Assembly (NCBI GenBank): GCA_024449915.1
Contig: JAMZAV010000006.1
Coordinates: 186,001 to 250,000, forward strand
DNA: 64,000 nucleotides
Source: Sweltsa coloradensis
Taxonomy: Eukaryota; Arthropoda; Insecta; Plecoptera; Chloroperlidae
Direction of reading: 5' to 3'
Of the stretch, positions 43,760 to 55,369 are shown one piece after another. Every line of letters starts with the position of its first letter. Position 1 is the stretch's first letter. A program made the position numbers and the translations under genes. The notes under the pieces were generated by a model. The model saw only the letters and a program-made list of their open reading frames with translations. It was not told the origin of the DNA and did no database searches.

Positions 43760-45210
43760 ACAGCTTGGTGTTTAAGATTTGCAAGGAACGCACAATCATC
43801 AGTGACGTTCCGTTTGCACGGAACATTGACGCTAACCGAGCTACGCAAAGCATCCCAACTATGGATTAAACAAGTTCAGCAAGATCATTTCGGAAAAGAT
43901 TTCCAGTTGTTAGCAAAGAAGTTACCGTGCTCTCCTTCTTTGCAGCGATTAAATCCCTTCATCGATCCATCAGGTTTGATTCGAGTAGGAGGTCGACTGC
44001 GGAATGCATCTTTACCCTACAAATCCCGGCATCCCTTTTCTGCTGCCGTGGAAGAACCATTTGACAAACCTCATAATCGACCATTACCATCGCTCATACC
44101 TGCATATCGGACCACGAGCTTTGCAAAGTATGTTTTCAACGCCACTTCTGGGTACTTGCAGCTCGCCGAGTTATTCGCTCAAGACTATCAAAGTGTGTTT
44201 ATATGCCACAAGATGAGGGCCTCCCACTCCCAACCTCTCATGGGAGATCTTCCCAGCTTCGAGAGTGGAACAAGGACGTCCAATTTTTGAACGTGGGAGT
44301 CGATTTTGCTGGCCCATTTGGCATTAAAGAGAGTAAGAGAAGGAATGCAAAGATATCCAAGGCCTACATGTGTCTCTTTGTTTGCATGGCAACGAAGGCA
44401 GTGCATTTAGAAGTTGTTCTGACTTATCAACTCCTGCTTTTCTTGCTGCTCTGGACCGATTTGTCGCTAGACGTGGGTTATGCACTGCCATATACTCGGA
44501 CTGCGGCACTAACTTTGTCGGAGCCAATAGATATTTGCTGGGAATATCTAAATATTTGCATGACGAATCAAAACTGATCACTGATGCAACTGCCGCTAGA
44601 GGCATCCTATGGCACTTCAATCCCCCTTCCGCACCTCACTTTGGTGGGTTATGGGAGGCTGGAGTACGCTCAGTGAAGTACCACTTGCGCCGTGTAGTAG
44701 GTGAACAAGCTCTTACGTTCGAAGAGCTCACAACTTTGCTTAGCAAAATAGAAGCTATTCTAAATTCGAGGCCCTTGTTTGATCTGTCACCTGATGGCCA
44801 ATGAGTTCGATACGCTGACTCCGGGGCATTTTCTCATCGGAGCTCCACTAGTTTCGCTTCCAGAAGAGATTGTTGATGATTCCATTGAATAGACTGTCTC
44901 GTTGGCAACTGATCAGAAGGCGTCCCAACAATTTTGGAACAAATGGAAGACAGAATATACTGCATACTCTGCAACAACGTCAGAAATGGTCCTTTTCCAA
45001 ACCAAATTTGAAACCTAACGATCTCGTCATCATCAAAGACGGGAAATCTCCACCTTTGAAATGGAAACTGGGGCGAGTAATTGAGGTCCATCCTGGATCG
45101 GACCAAGTAGTACGAGTCGCCACCGTTCGCACATCTCAGGGAACAGTTTACTCGACCGGTAGTGAAGCTATGTCCACTACCAGCCGTAGAGTGAACCCAG
45201 CCCTTGAGAC
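43760..45210 (+). pseudogene. BEL/Pao integrase remnant
   Basis: An H2C2-type zinc region (IRVGGRLRNA then IIDHYH, 43980-44085) is followed by the core: VGVDFAGPFG (44295), YMCLFVCMATKAVHLE, then SDCGTNF and a downstream Glu-containing helix (44500-44650). The C-terminal end is LKPNDLVIIKD. At least four frame changes separate these blocks. Confidence 0.82.
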
Positions 45211-45331
45211 GTTTTTATTCTTCTTTTATATTTTCGAAATAGACTTACCTTGGTTAGAAATCTTATCTTTCTTCCATTTTTTTGTTTTTTGAGTTTGAAA
45301 CCTCACTTTGGTTTTGGTGGGGGGTAGCCTA

Positions 45332-45745
45332 TGTTTAGGATTAGAATTTTGAATCTATTTTCCCTCCCTTCCATATCCTTACGCCGCACTGCAAATATAA
45401 ACTGTAGTACAAACCAGTCCGACAACTACGTCATTAAATCATCTGACATTGTTCAAGTTCGCGTCATTCGCCCTAGGCAGGCGCACCATTCACTGCCGAG
45501 CTACAGTGGTTGTGTAGACCACATCGTGTGTTTTATTAGTTTAAAATTATTATTAGTGGAAAAGTCAAGACAACGGAACTAACCAAGCCGAGCTGTGCTG
45601 TGCCTTGACCAACAAGTGACTTTAAGGTGAGTGCGGCTTCCTAAACAACAACATTCATTCCTAAACTCTACTGCTCCTAACGCCAACCTCCGGCGACAAT
45701 TTATTTACAATTTTTACTTTCGTATTATGTCTCCCTGCATAGACA
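45332..45745 (+). repeat. 3' LTR of the BEL/Pao element
   Basis: TGTTTAGGATTAG ... CATAGACA, followed by CTTTC. A purine-rich GGTGGGGGGTAG (45317-45328) just upstream is the likely polypurine tract. Confidence 0.93.
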
Positions 45746-46093
45746 CTTTCAGAAAGCAATACATAACCATTAACTTGAAGTTCATGTAAAATATGAACGT
45801 TATAGCCCCACCCGTTTGGTCAGAATCGGCCCAAATGTCACGAAAATATCGCACTTAAAATCGCAAAAAATCGTAAAAGTACGATATTCATGAGAAATAT
45901 TTCTTCGATTGTAGGGGCCTACCCAAAAACAAAGCAAGTCTAAGTTCAGAGATTTCGAAGGTCCCCTCAAATTTTCATCAAGATCGCATATGCCGTTTGC
46001 CCGGTAGAGAGCGAACAAACAAACAGACAAAAAAAAACAAGCTAAATTTTTCGGGGGGTCAGTGAAATTGAAGTCTCTGCTTCGCTCATCCAA
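45746..46093 (-). mobile_element. Helentron-like element, right piece
   Basis: It resumes with CTTTCAGAAAGCAATACAT and ends GCTTCGCTCATCCAA. This is the reverse of 35651 to about 36025. With 39176-39392 it makes one element. Confidence 0.78.
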
Positions 46094-46990
46094 AAATTAG
46101 TGGGTAAAACCATTTAGATACTTTTTTTTGGTAAAATTGTTTAAATTCAACAAATTGATTAGTTTAATATTGTACATAATATCTGAGCATCAAAATGATT
46201 TCCATGTAAATGCACCAAATGTAATTCATATTTTGTAAAGTAACAAAATAATCAAAAAAAATCAGAAGGGTAGGAACTAGGCTATAGAAATAGAATAAAA
46301 CATTTACAATCGATAAGTGATCAAAATGACTCGATGAGTACTTGTTGATGCTATTGTTGACGCTGAATGCAATAAGCTGCTGAATGCAAAGGACAGTTAC
46401 AAAAATTCACGTCAACACAAGAGCAACTAGGTATTCTCAAATAGCTGTTTAACCTAAATTTAGATTGTTCTAATGTAGGGCTACAATGTATTTTATATTA
46501 CATTCTCTCGTTGCAAAAAAGTGAAATTGCCATTATTGTCACTCAAACTATTGTCGAAATAATTCCTAACACAAATTAATTAAAATTCAATGTTTGTGTT
46601 TCAGCATGAATTTAATTAAAACGTAATGTATGTAACGTAACGTTATCATCAAGGCATCAAGCTTTATTAGCAGTGGAAAAAACGGTGATACCTAGGTGCC
46701 CGTTAGGGCGCCGCAGCCAAGCCGCGGTGCGCTACACACTCAAGCACATTATACAGCAAGCAGAGTGATTTCGAGGTGTCACCCAGCGTCATGAAACGTG
46801 ATGTGAACTTAAAAAACTATCAAAATCAAGGGGATTTAAGTATCTGACAACACATGCCAAATTTGGTTGGGGTACGAGCATTCCTTCTTGGTGAAAATAT
46901 GACTTGAAACATGGTCAAAATCACTTTAAGGATGTTGGCTACTACTGCTAGCTACTGCTACTACGGTCTAATTCGTCAGTTACAATCGGC
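46094..46990. other. AT-rich intergenic DNA
   Basis: No gene recognised. A small GC patch GCGCCGCAGCCAAGCCGCGG at 46708 has no clear identity. Confidence 0.45.
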
Positions 46991-46991
46991 T

Positions 46992-47135
46992 CGTGATTCT
47001 GACCAAACGGGTGGGGCTACAACGTTCATATTTTACATGGCCATCAAGGTAATAGTGATATAGGGTCTTATGAAAGAAAAAGTTGAAAAGTTTGCTGGAA
47101 GGCTTCCAAATAAAGTTGTCAATATAAGCCTTATG
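46992..47135 (+). repeat. Fragment of the Helentron-like core
   Basis: TCTGACCAAACGGGTGGGGC onward matches 35945-36060 in the same orientation; no termini. Confidence 0.7.
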
Positions 47136-47348
47136 CAAGAATATAATCAACAAGTAACTATAGTTACCGGTACTTGACAATAATCGACTACATTGTTTAC
47201 AAAAAGGAAGTCTTTGTACCACTAGATATTTTACATCCTATTGTTAATTGGTAATACCATAGAAATTAAATCAACTTTGATAAAATTATTATATTTTAAC
47301 AAATAATTTTGCAATGTAAATTGAAAAAGTAGGTAATGAGATCACACA

Positions 47349-47794
47349 CTACACATAACAAAAACTTGTAAAAATACAGCCAAACCTTACACACTCGAGT
47401 GTGTAAGGTTTGGCTGTATTTATCAAAAGAAATGAGATCTAAATAAGGGCCAAGCTCATCTACCCTTCCACATTTGCGCATTCTTAATTCATAAATATAC
47501 AGTGTCCTGTAACGGCATCTTTGAAAAGCTTGGCAAAATAGAATTTGTATGATATTACGTTTAAATTAATTAGAAAAAAGAACTTGGATGAACTATTACG
47601 TTTAAATTAATAATTGCAAATTCTATGTTATTGTTGCCAAGCTTTTCAAAGATGCTGTTACAGGACACTGTATGTTTATGAATTAAGAATGGGCAAATGT
47701 GGAAGGGTAGATGAGCTTGGCACTTTTTTTAGATCTCATTTCTTTTGAGTGTGTAAGGTTTGGCTGTATTTTTACAAGTTTTTGTTATGTGTGT
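47349..47794. repeat. Nested palindromes
   Basis: An exact palindrome is centred on CTCGAG at 47395-47400 with 27-base arms (CAGCCAAACCTTACACACTC and its complement). A second hairpin has arms of ~120 bases (about 47427-47545 and 47628-47745; AGCTTGGC and GCCAAGCT at the inner ends). The first palindrome's right arm is then repeated and extended at 47748-47794. Confidence 0.85.
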
Positions 47795-48054
47795 TCAAAG
47801 AGTAATCTTTGGTGTTATTATGAAAGCTAATAGCAAAATATGATGTCATGTGACAAATCAAGTTTTATTAGGTTTTCCATTTAGTGGCGTCATTTGGTTT
47901 AAGAATATAATAATAATAATCAAACACCCGGTTCCAACATAAGTCAGGTCGGGGGGTGACGTATCACCAATTTCTCGGGCTGTGGACTTTCAGTGTTTGC
48001 TAGCCAGGCTCAACACCTCCTCATCTACTTCGATGTCTTCTATGACAGGCATTT

Positions 48055-48600
48055 CTACCAGTTCTCTCCATTTCTTTCTATCCTCCCAGAGTCTTTCTTC
48101 ATTAATTCTTTCCCATGATTTCCCTCTTCTTCAACGTTCCATTTTATTTGGTCCCTCCATCTATCTCTTGGGCGTCCAACCTTTCTTACTCCCCCCCATG
48201 TGCGTTCAAATTCTCTTCTTGGTATTCTATCTTGTTTCATTCTTCGTACGTGCCCATACCATCGAAGTCTTTCTTTTCCTATTTTATTTCGTAAACTTTC
48301 CACTCCTAGTTTGTTTCTTATTGTTTTGCTCCGTACCTTGTCTATTTTTGTTAAGGCTACAGAACTTCTTAAAAATTTCATCTCTGCTGCTTGTAATCTG
48401 CTGTCTCCCTTTCCTCCTATTGTCCATGTCACGGATGCATATGATATTATTGGGAGGAAATACATTTTGTACAATAACATCTTGCACCTGGATGATATTT
48501 CTTCTTTCCATAATAGTTTACGTACACTTTGGTAAAATTTGTCTGCTAATATAATTCTCCTTGATATTTCAGCATCTAAAATAAATAAAAAACAAAAATT
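48055..48600 (-). pseudogene. Non-LTR retrotransposon 3' fragment
   Basis: The - frame reads DAEISRRIILADKFYQSV, LLYKMYFLPIISYASVTW, LQAAEMKFLRSSVALTKIDK and IGKERLRWYGHVRRMKQD. RIPRREFE and VGRPRDRWRDQIKW complete the pattern. This is the typical C-terminus downstream of the reverse transcriptase in RTE/CR1-like LINEs. It is 5'-truncated: no palm-domain motif is present upstream. Confidence 0.85.
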
Positions 48601-48659
48601 AGTAACTCCATCAATCTCTTGGTTCCATTCACTTTTAATTTGCACCTAACCATTACATT

Positions 48660-50860
48660 GAATTGCAAGATTGTTTGATGTAGGATAAGGGTTAAGCATG
48701 ATTATTTTATGCAATGTTAGTTATCAGTATCACTCTTAACACCTTTTATTGGCATTTCCCAAAGAAAGCTCCCTCATAATACACATCAAGATGATATTGC
48801 ATTTTAGTTAACAAGCTGCACTTACATTGTACGAGTTTTAGACCAGAGTAAAACAATCAAATAAATCAAAATATTATAAAAATATATACATCTAAAAATT
48901 TAAAATATCATCTCAATTACCTACATGTTATGCAATATCTAGAAGACAAATTAAAGCTTTCTTAAAAACAAACTATTCAGATCTTTGATATAGGTAGTAC
49001 AATGTACATTATCATAAATTACATGAGGTAAGTGTAATAGTAGTTTATTTAGTTTATATAACCTAGTTAAAAGTATTTTGTAAGCACAGATATAAATAAA
49101 TATGTTTTGTTTTTACACATTGCTATAGTTGTGAGAGCAAAAAGTACCACAATGTATGGTACATCCCAATTACCAATGCAAACTCAATCATAGAGATTAA
49201 TGCCTTTAATCTCAATGATTTAATCAAGTTCCTCACTACTGTTACCGATAAGATACTGAATAAATATTATGTTACACAATGTGATTTACCGTCAAATGTA
49301 AAGACCGGTACATTCCATATAAGAATTCGCAGCCTATTTCGTAGTATAAACGACATAAAAATTACAATGTTTGTTCAATTGAGCCTTTACACTATTCTTG
49401 TTGCATATTCTTAACCACAAATTACAAATCTTGAACAATACTATAATGACACTAAAACCCAACGCAGCAACTCTAAATATGATATAGCTTTATTGTGTCA
49501 GTCTTTGAACTATTTTCACTAATGTTCATGCCCCAATCACAGACTTCATTTTCTCAGCGTTTAATTAATTTGAACTTTCACTTATTTGCATTTTAAAGAC
49601 CAGACCACTGATACAATTACTTGGGCAAAACCAATATTTGTAACATTTATTTATAAAACTGTGAATAAGGAAAATGAATTAAAACAATAAATTTAAAACG
49701 CAGCAGTACACATAGCCTACTTGCAGACATATACAATTTTAGGACTTATTATGTTCTTAATAACAAATTAATAAATTCAAGCAATATTTCCAGTATTTTC
49801 AACACCCTTCTAAGGGTCCTACACTACAATTTGTATTTACTTACTGATCTAAGAATCTCAGAATTTATGTTGCAGACATGTTTTAATTAAAGGGTACAAT
49901 TGTGCATCCACACAGCTATATAATGTTGAAAATTCCTAAGTTATATTTCAAATAGCAATTGTGATGTCTTACTAGTTATTACAACTAGACTATACACTGC
50001 ACGATAGCACAGTACCCCACACAATTTATTCAACAAAATAAATAAGAGATGTTCTCAGAATTATGTGTAGCCTATAATAAATAGCCACATTTTATATTTT
50101 CTTCATCTACTATATCAGTTTATAGAAGCAGAAAAAGGGACAAATACATTAATTATTACTTAATCAATAATTTAGAATATTTCGCTTTCAAATCAACAAA
50201 ATGTTACTTATAGTATGTGCATAAAGCCATAAACATATTTGTGAAATTATTTTGGAGTTCACAAGCTTCACGAGAGGTCATGTCTGGCCTTGAGACATCA
50301 ACCAATCACAGGTTTATTTATAATTTTACTGAATTATTTTTGTTTTTAAATACTGGCAGCCACAAATATATGAAATAGTAACATTGCCATGGTGGTCATC
50401 CAAAGGTTTTATCAAATAAAGTTATTGAATCAATAAACTAATACGGAAATCATTCACCTTTGTATGTATTTCATTTTTCTATATTCCAGAGTGAATAAAG
50501 CCTAATAGTAATCGTAATTTTGGAAGACACATAACTGGTTTTAAAACTCTTGACGAATCCTTAAGAATATGTGCAAAGTGTGATCAACTAATAATTTACA
50601 ATACCAAGTACGGGTAGTAGCATAAAATCTTAAAGCCCTTATACTAGTAGATTTACCATATATACACAATATTGTACCTAGTAGTACTACTAGTAAAAAA
50701 ACATTATTTAAAAAATAAAACTGTATGGTATACATTGGCCTGACATTTCCTAAGAATATATTGCAAAAGTACCTCATAATTTCCATAGCTTAAAATTACT
50801 TAATTTAATTCTAGTTATAACAGTTATTAAAGTATTGACAGTGTTAGTACTACTATCGAT
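48660..50860. other. AT-rich intergenic DNA
   Basis: Two kilobases with no convincing coding frame, RNA gene or repeat recognised. Confidence 0.5.
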
Positions 50861-50869
50861 GTACCAAGA

Positions 50870-51150
50870 CCACTGTGGCCCTCGCCATTATGTGCGTGCG
50901 CCTCCAAGCCAAGCTCATTCTCTGTTTTAGGGGAGTTCCGTAGATATGGGCGCCGTACGGCTCAGTTTTTGTCGGCAGCCGCGAGAAACACATCGCCCCA
51001 ATAAGCTTACGGCTCATGGCGGGAGCGAAATAACCTGGCCCGGGGGCCCCGCACCTTCAGTTTTCTCCGCCGCTCGCGGTACACGCATATGCGCTCATCG
51101 CCTGCATTCAAGACAACTTGGAGTCGTTCGTTTTGGCCAGGGCTTTTGTG
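50870..51150. promoter_or_regulatory. Isolated CpG-rich island, unassigned
   Basis: CpG-dense in an AT-rich setting, for example GGCGCCGTACGG, CCGCCGCTCGCGGTACACGC and CCCGGGGGCCCCGC. No family is recognised in either strand's frames. It could be a promoter, a first exon or a GC-rich repeat. Confidence 0.3.
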
Positions 51151-51496
51151 GTGTTAGTAGATCTATAGTAACAACAGAATTATATACCCAATTCTAGTTT
51201 AGTATACGATTCAATGATCTCTAGACAATTTCCTACTTAATAAAAATGTATATTGTCTATGGTTAATGAACATATAGGTTACGTATTGATGATGAAGTTG
51301 ATGTGTTAAGTAGGATAAACACTTTTAAAAAATTCTAAAAAGCAAATACGTAGGATGAACACTTTTAAAAAATTCTAAAAGCAAATACGTATTTTCTCGA
51401 TTGTAGAAAACTGTTTAAAATTGAAATGCAATAAAGTAGAGTGCGACCTACATTCGCATGCACCTCCACCACTGATTGCATCAGCGTGTCGTGTTA

Positions 51497-51866
51497 CATT
51501 TTTCGATTGCGCTCAAATTTCACACCAATATATTAATTCATAAAATTAAGGTTCTGTGAAAAAATCATTACAATCGGATAAAGCATGTAGGTGTTATAAG
51601 TTGAAGAGATGTTTTAGAAATCGAAAAAAATCGTAAAATTGCGATTTTCATGAGAAATAATATTTCGATTGCGCTCAAAACGTGACAGTTCTAAGTTCAG
51701 AGATTTCAAAGGCCTCCAGAAAATTTCATCGCAATTGGAGTATCGGTTTAGCCGGAATCGTGTTAACAGACACACAAAAATACGAACAGAAAAAAAACAT
51801 TCAGGATTTTTTTTCTCCAGTGTAGTGAAATGGAATCTTCGCTTCGCTCGCTATGCTCATCCAACT
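51497..51866 (-). mobile_element. Helentron-like element, truncated
   Basis: Lacks the CTAG end. It contains one ~155-bp unit and ends GCTCGCTATGCTCATCCAA. It matches the right part of 37574-38205. Confidence 0.65.
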
Positions 51867-51869
51867 ATG

Positions 51870-53960
51870 GAAACAAAACTATTGTATTGTAATACCAATA
51901 TCAGTGCTTATCACTCTGTACATTTAATTACCTAATTAAATTTTTTGTTGTCACCATACTACTTAGATACATTTATGTTTTAATAAATACACTCTTATAA
52001 ATCTGTGTACACTACCCTAACTAGTAAGTAGTAACTAGTAACTACTGTAGATAATATTCTACTTGTTTTTGGCAAATGGGTCATGATGTCTGGCTTAGGA
52101 AATGCTGGGCCAGTGTGGTACTTGCAACTCTACAGTATTATGTATTCAGTATTGGACTTGTCAAATCTTAACTAGACACTAGACAAATACAGAATAAAGT
52201 ATGTTATTAAAGAAGAGGTTACACTTACAGGTCAAGAAACAACATGCAATGCACGTATGTAGACACGGCATCATAATCTGAAGGTGTACTCGAATCTAGT
52301 GGATTCATGCTTCTACCTCAGATCTGTACATAAAAAGTGTTATTGGATAATTATTTATTACTATTAGCCATCCTTAAACATTGTTTATCAATGGAGTTAT
52401 AAATAGTACTGGCGTACTGGAGGCGCAGGTGTGTGGTCGGCGGTGTACAAGTTAGCATTTCAAATTGGCAGACATTTTGATTGTTTACTTTGGTAACCAA
52501 GGTAACCTAGGGCCTACCACAGCATAGAGAAATAACCGGGGAAGAGTGGAAACACAATGTTAAATAGCGGAACCGCAAAAATTAGTTTAGAAGTTCGGAA
52601 GATTAATTCATAGAAAGCAGCACCAACATCTTTAGTGTCGCGATCTATGAATGACTCTTCCAACTATCAAGTAACAACTAGCGCAACCTAGTGACTACTG
52701 CTTGGACTATCTAGGCTTTTCGTGGCGCCGGTGGGGGGATTTCCGTTTTATTTCATGGTTTTGTTCATGTAATTGAAAGAAATGTTAAAAGTGCGTGAAA
52801 AAGTATCCACTAACACTTTTATTATTTCTTTCAACGACTTCTGGGACTTTGGAGACCTATTGGGACATTAAATGTTCATCAATATCCGATATTGCAAACA
52901 CCACCACTAGGCCTAGGTCTAGGCCAAGGCCTGCTTGCTGGAGCCAGTTCTTTTATCAGTACACACGCGTTTTATTCTGAACTAACGAGTATTTACGAAT
53001 GCACTTGGCCCTGCAAGAGTGGTTTTAGAAAACTCTCAAACAACTCAAAACTTTGATTTTGGCACTAAAAAAACAAGAAACAACACAAATAGCAAAGACT
53101 GACAGCAGGCTGGAACTGAACCGAAAAAAGAAATGCCTATCACTGCCTTCTCGGCGCTCGCGGTAAACACAAGGAGGTAAACATCACCGTTACCATGGTT
53201 ACAGTCTTCGATGGTGCTGCTTTCTGTGAATTAATCTTCCGAACTTCTTGGTAAACACGGTAGCTCGATGGTTCCCGCTCGGCTATGCTTGTTACCACCC
53301 CGTGTACCACAGTTCATGGTAGCAAAGTTTAACCTGCTAGTAGTGATTATAACAATCAAAATGGCGAATAGGCTCAATAAACAAACACGATCGTGGACGT
53401 GTTGTTCCATTTGAGCTAGACCTCCTTATCATCCAACTCCATGGTTTATCAATGGTTATGGTTACCATAAGCAATCCATTTCACAAAACGTTCATGTATC
53501 TACATAATATGTATATCTCACCATGGCTAGAATACAAGTATACAACAGGAGACAAATAGTCCAAAGTAAGCAAATATTAGGTATAGTTGATAATTCGTTG
53601 CAAAGTCTAACTACGTACACATTCCATTTTTTTAAAAATGGAATTTAATAATTCTTGCATTTTTTTATTTAAGACTTTGTTAATAAATCATAATGCACTC
53701 AAGTCACATGCAAGACTTATCGACCCACAATAATAGCTACCAGTAGTTAATAGGATGATTTAGAACTTGGCACTTTTAGGTATCCAAGCCATGGATAACA
53801 TAAAACGAGTGGTTAGGGGAACAATCGAGTTTCACCCTCCTTTCCTACACTGCAGTTATTATAAGTTATTTAGCATACTAATCTTAATTATCACAGGTGC
53901 TAAACTTGTGAGGTTATGTACTTATGTTGTCGGTTGTGTATTTGGGTACGGTTCGGGATA
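51870..53960. other. Intergenic DNA with one distant inverted pair
   Basis: GAAGTTCGGAAGATTAATTC at 52589 is mirrored by GAATTAATCTTCCGAACTTC at about 53230, ~40-base arms that could be the ends of an old element. Otherwise nothing recognised. Confidence 0.5.
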
Positions 53961-53970
53961 TGGTACACAG

Positions 53971-54391
53971 TAGGGATGTCATAGGGTACCCGAGTTACAC
54001 CAAACTAGATATTCTGTATCTATTTTAAGGATTTAGAGATTTTTTGGGGGTTATCGTTTTTGTTTCATAAAATTTATACCATGACAAAACCGGATCCTCA
54101 TCCATCACTCGTAACTGTTGTTCCTCTATTCAGATGACAAGACAAAATATATTTTGTAACGTGTTTACTGAACAAAAGTTCTGTGACGCTACGGATATAT
54201 CCACTACATCCCCGCCCCTAGCTGGCAACGACGAGCAAACAGAACAGCTGGCGTGGGCATGTAACGACTATCGTCAATCAAATTTTTCTGTAGATTAGCA
54301 GGACGAAATAAGTCATAATTTTGGGGTTCAGGTAGCCCAATTCGTAGAAGGATTGGAACAGATCCGAATTTTGTTTCCTACGACATCCCTA
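53971..54391. mobile_element. hAT-type MITE
   Basis: The ends are TAGGGATGTCATAGG and CCTACGACATCCCTA. The flanks GTACACAG (53963-53970) and GTACACAC (54392-54399) are an 8-bp target duplication with one change. No coding. Confidence 0.75.
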
Positions 54392-54399
54392 GTACACAC

Positions 54400-55166
54400 T
54401 TAGTAGTATTTTTAAAACCTGCATAGGCCTAGCTATGGTTTTTCTGCCCAATAAACCTAACCTATTTGCACCTATTTGTTTCCAACATAATATCCACCCA
54501 AGCACAAGTTTAATGAGATAGCATTTTTACATATGCATACACAGTAACTATCCAGCTCATATGATTTCATCTTTCATATAGCATCTGCACACCTATTTAT
54601 TTACATTACAATTTACAACACATTAAAATTATTTTTCAAAAATATCAGCTGCCCATATAAACACAGTATTTACATTTGTTACAAATTTGATGCAGGCTAT
54701 CACATACCGATAATTACATTAAAGTCCAAATCACCTTGCACAATACATTGCTCCGCAAGTGTTTGAGTAGAGTAGCTATGTTAAAGGATGGATTAATTTA
54801 ATGATTAATCTTATAATTATTGATTTGATTAATTTCTATTTTATAACAAAGTTATTGTTGAGCTACTAGTATAACTAAAACAAATTTATCTCTTGAAAAA
54901 TAAAATATGTTAACATTAAACAAGGAGAAATCGGAAGAACCAACCCATCTATAGTGTACATACTCCTATACAAGCTAGTGATTTCAGTGTAGGTCTAGAC
55001 CTATTGATTGTCACAGATAGTAATCAATGTTCAGTTTATTCATTAGGCCTATAGATATGCATTGCAAACAAATAAGAATTCAGTTTTAATTTAAATTCAT
55101 CATTCAACATAGAGCATTAGCAATCTAATTTACAAGCTGAATTGGACTAGAGAATAAGACTACGAA
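54400..55166 (-). other. Probable 3' UTR of the IAP gene
   Basis: AT-rich, directly after the stop codon on the - strand. Reverse-strand AATAAA motifs at about 55035 and 54595 are candidate polyadenylation signals; neither is proven. Confidence 0.35.
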
Positions 55167-55369
55167 TTAAGACAGGAAGGTTCGAACGGTAGCTTTGATA
55201 GGTTGGCGACACATGGGGCAGTCGGCCAGACTCGGAGCGCAGTTTACACAGGTCACGAGGTGGCCGCACGGTAGGAATACCACCCCCACCTCTTCGTCCA
55301 TACAAATTTTACACAAACGAGCCTCTTTTAAGCGTCTGTTTTCTTCTTCTAATGTCCATGCAGATGATG
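55167..55369 (-). CDS. XIAP-like: IAP exon with RING domain and stop
   Basis: After the acceptor TTGTGTTATAG it reads SSAWTLEEENRRLKEARLCK, a short helix, then the RING C3HC4 set: CKIC, CGH, C..C and CPMC. It ends IKATVRTFLS and a stop (TAA, + positions 55169-55167). The hydrophobic final residues are typical of IAP RINGs, where the extreme C-terminus supports dimerisation and E2 activation. The spacing is exactly that of XIAP and cIAPs, so ligase activity is expected. Confidence 0.96.

Larger units (their letters stand above)
39393..45745 (+). mobile_element. BEL/Pao LTR retrotransposon, 6.35 kb, coding region broken
   Basis: The LTRs are 39393-39807 and 45332-45745, each TG...CA. CTTTC directly precedes the left LTR and directly follows the right one, a 5-bp target duplication. 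Internal order is gag-like with zinc knuckle, protease, reverse transcriptase, RNase H and integrase on the + strand, the BEL/Pao order. Reading is interrupted by many frameshifts and stops, so no intact polyprotein exists. The insertion lies in a Helentron-like element; a paralogous unoccupied site is at about 36020. Confidence 0.92.

Noticed and set aside
47982..48554. 190-codon hydrophobic + strand frame
   Set aside because: It is the antisense of the non-LTR retrotransposon remnant, whose - strand frame has clear conserved blocks.
53767..53973. Small membrane protein frame
   Set aside because: Hydrophobic only by AT-rich composition, no splice partners, and it runs into the hAT MITE end.
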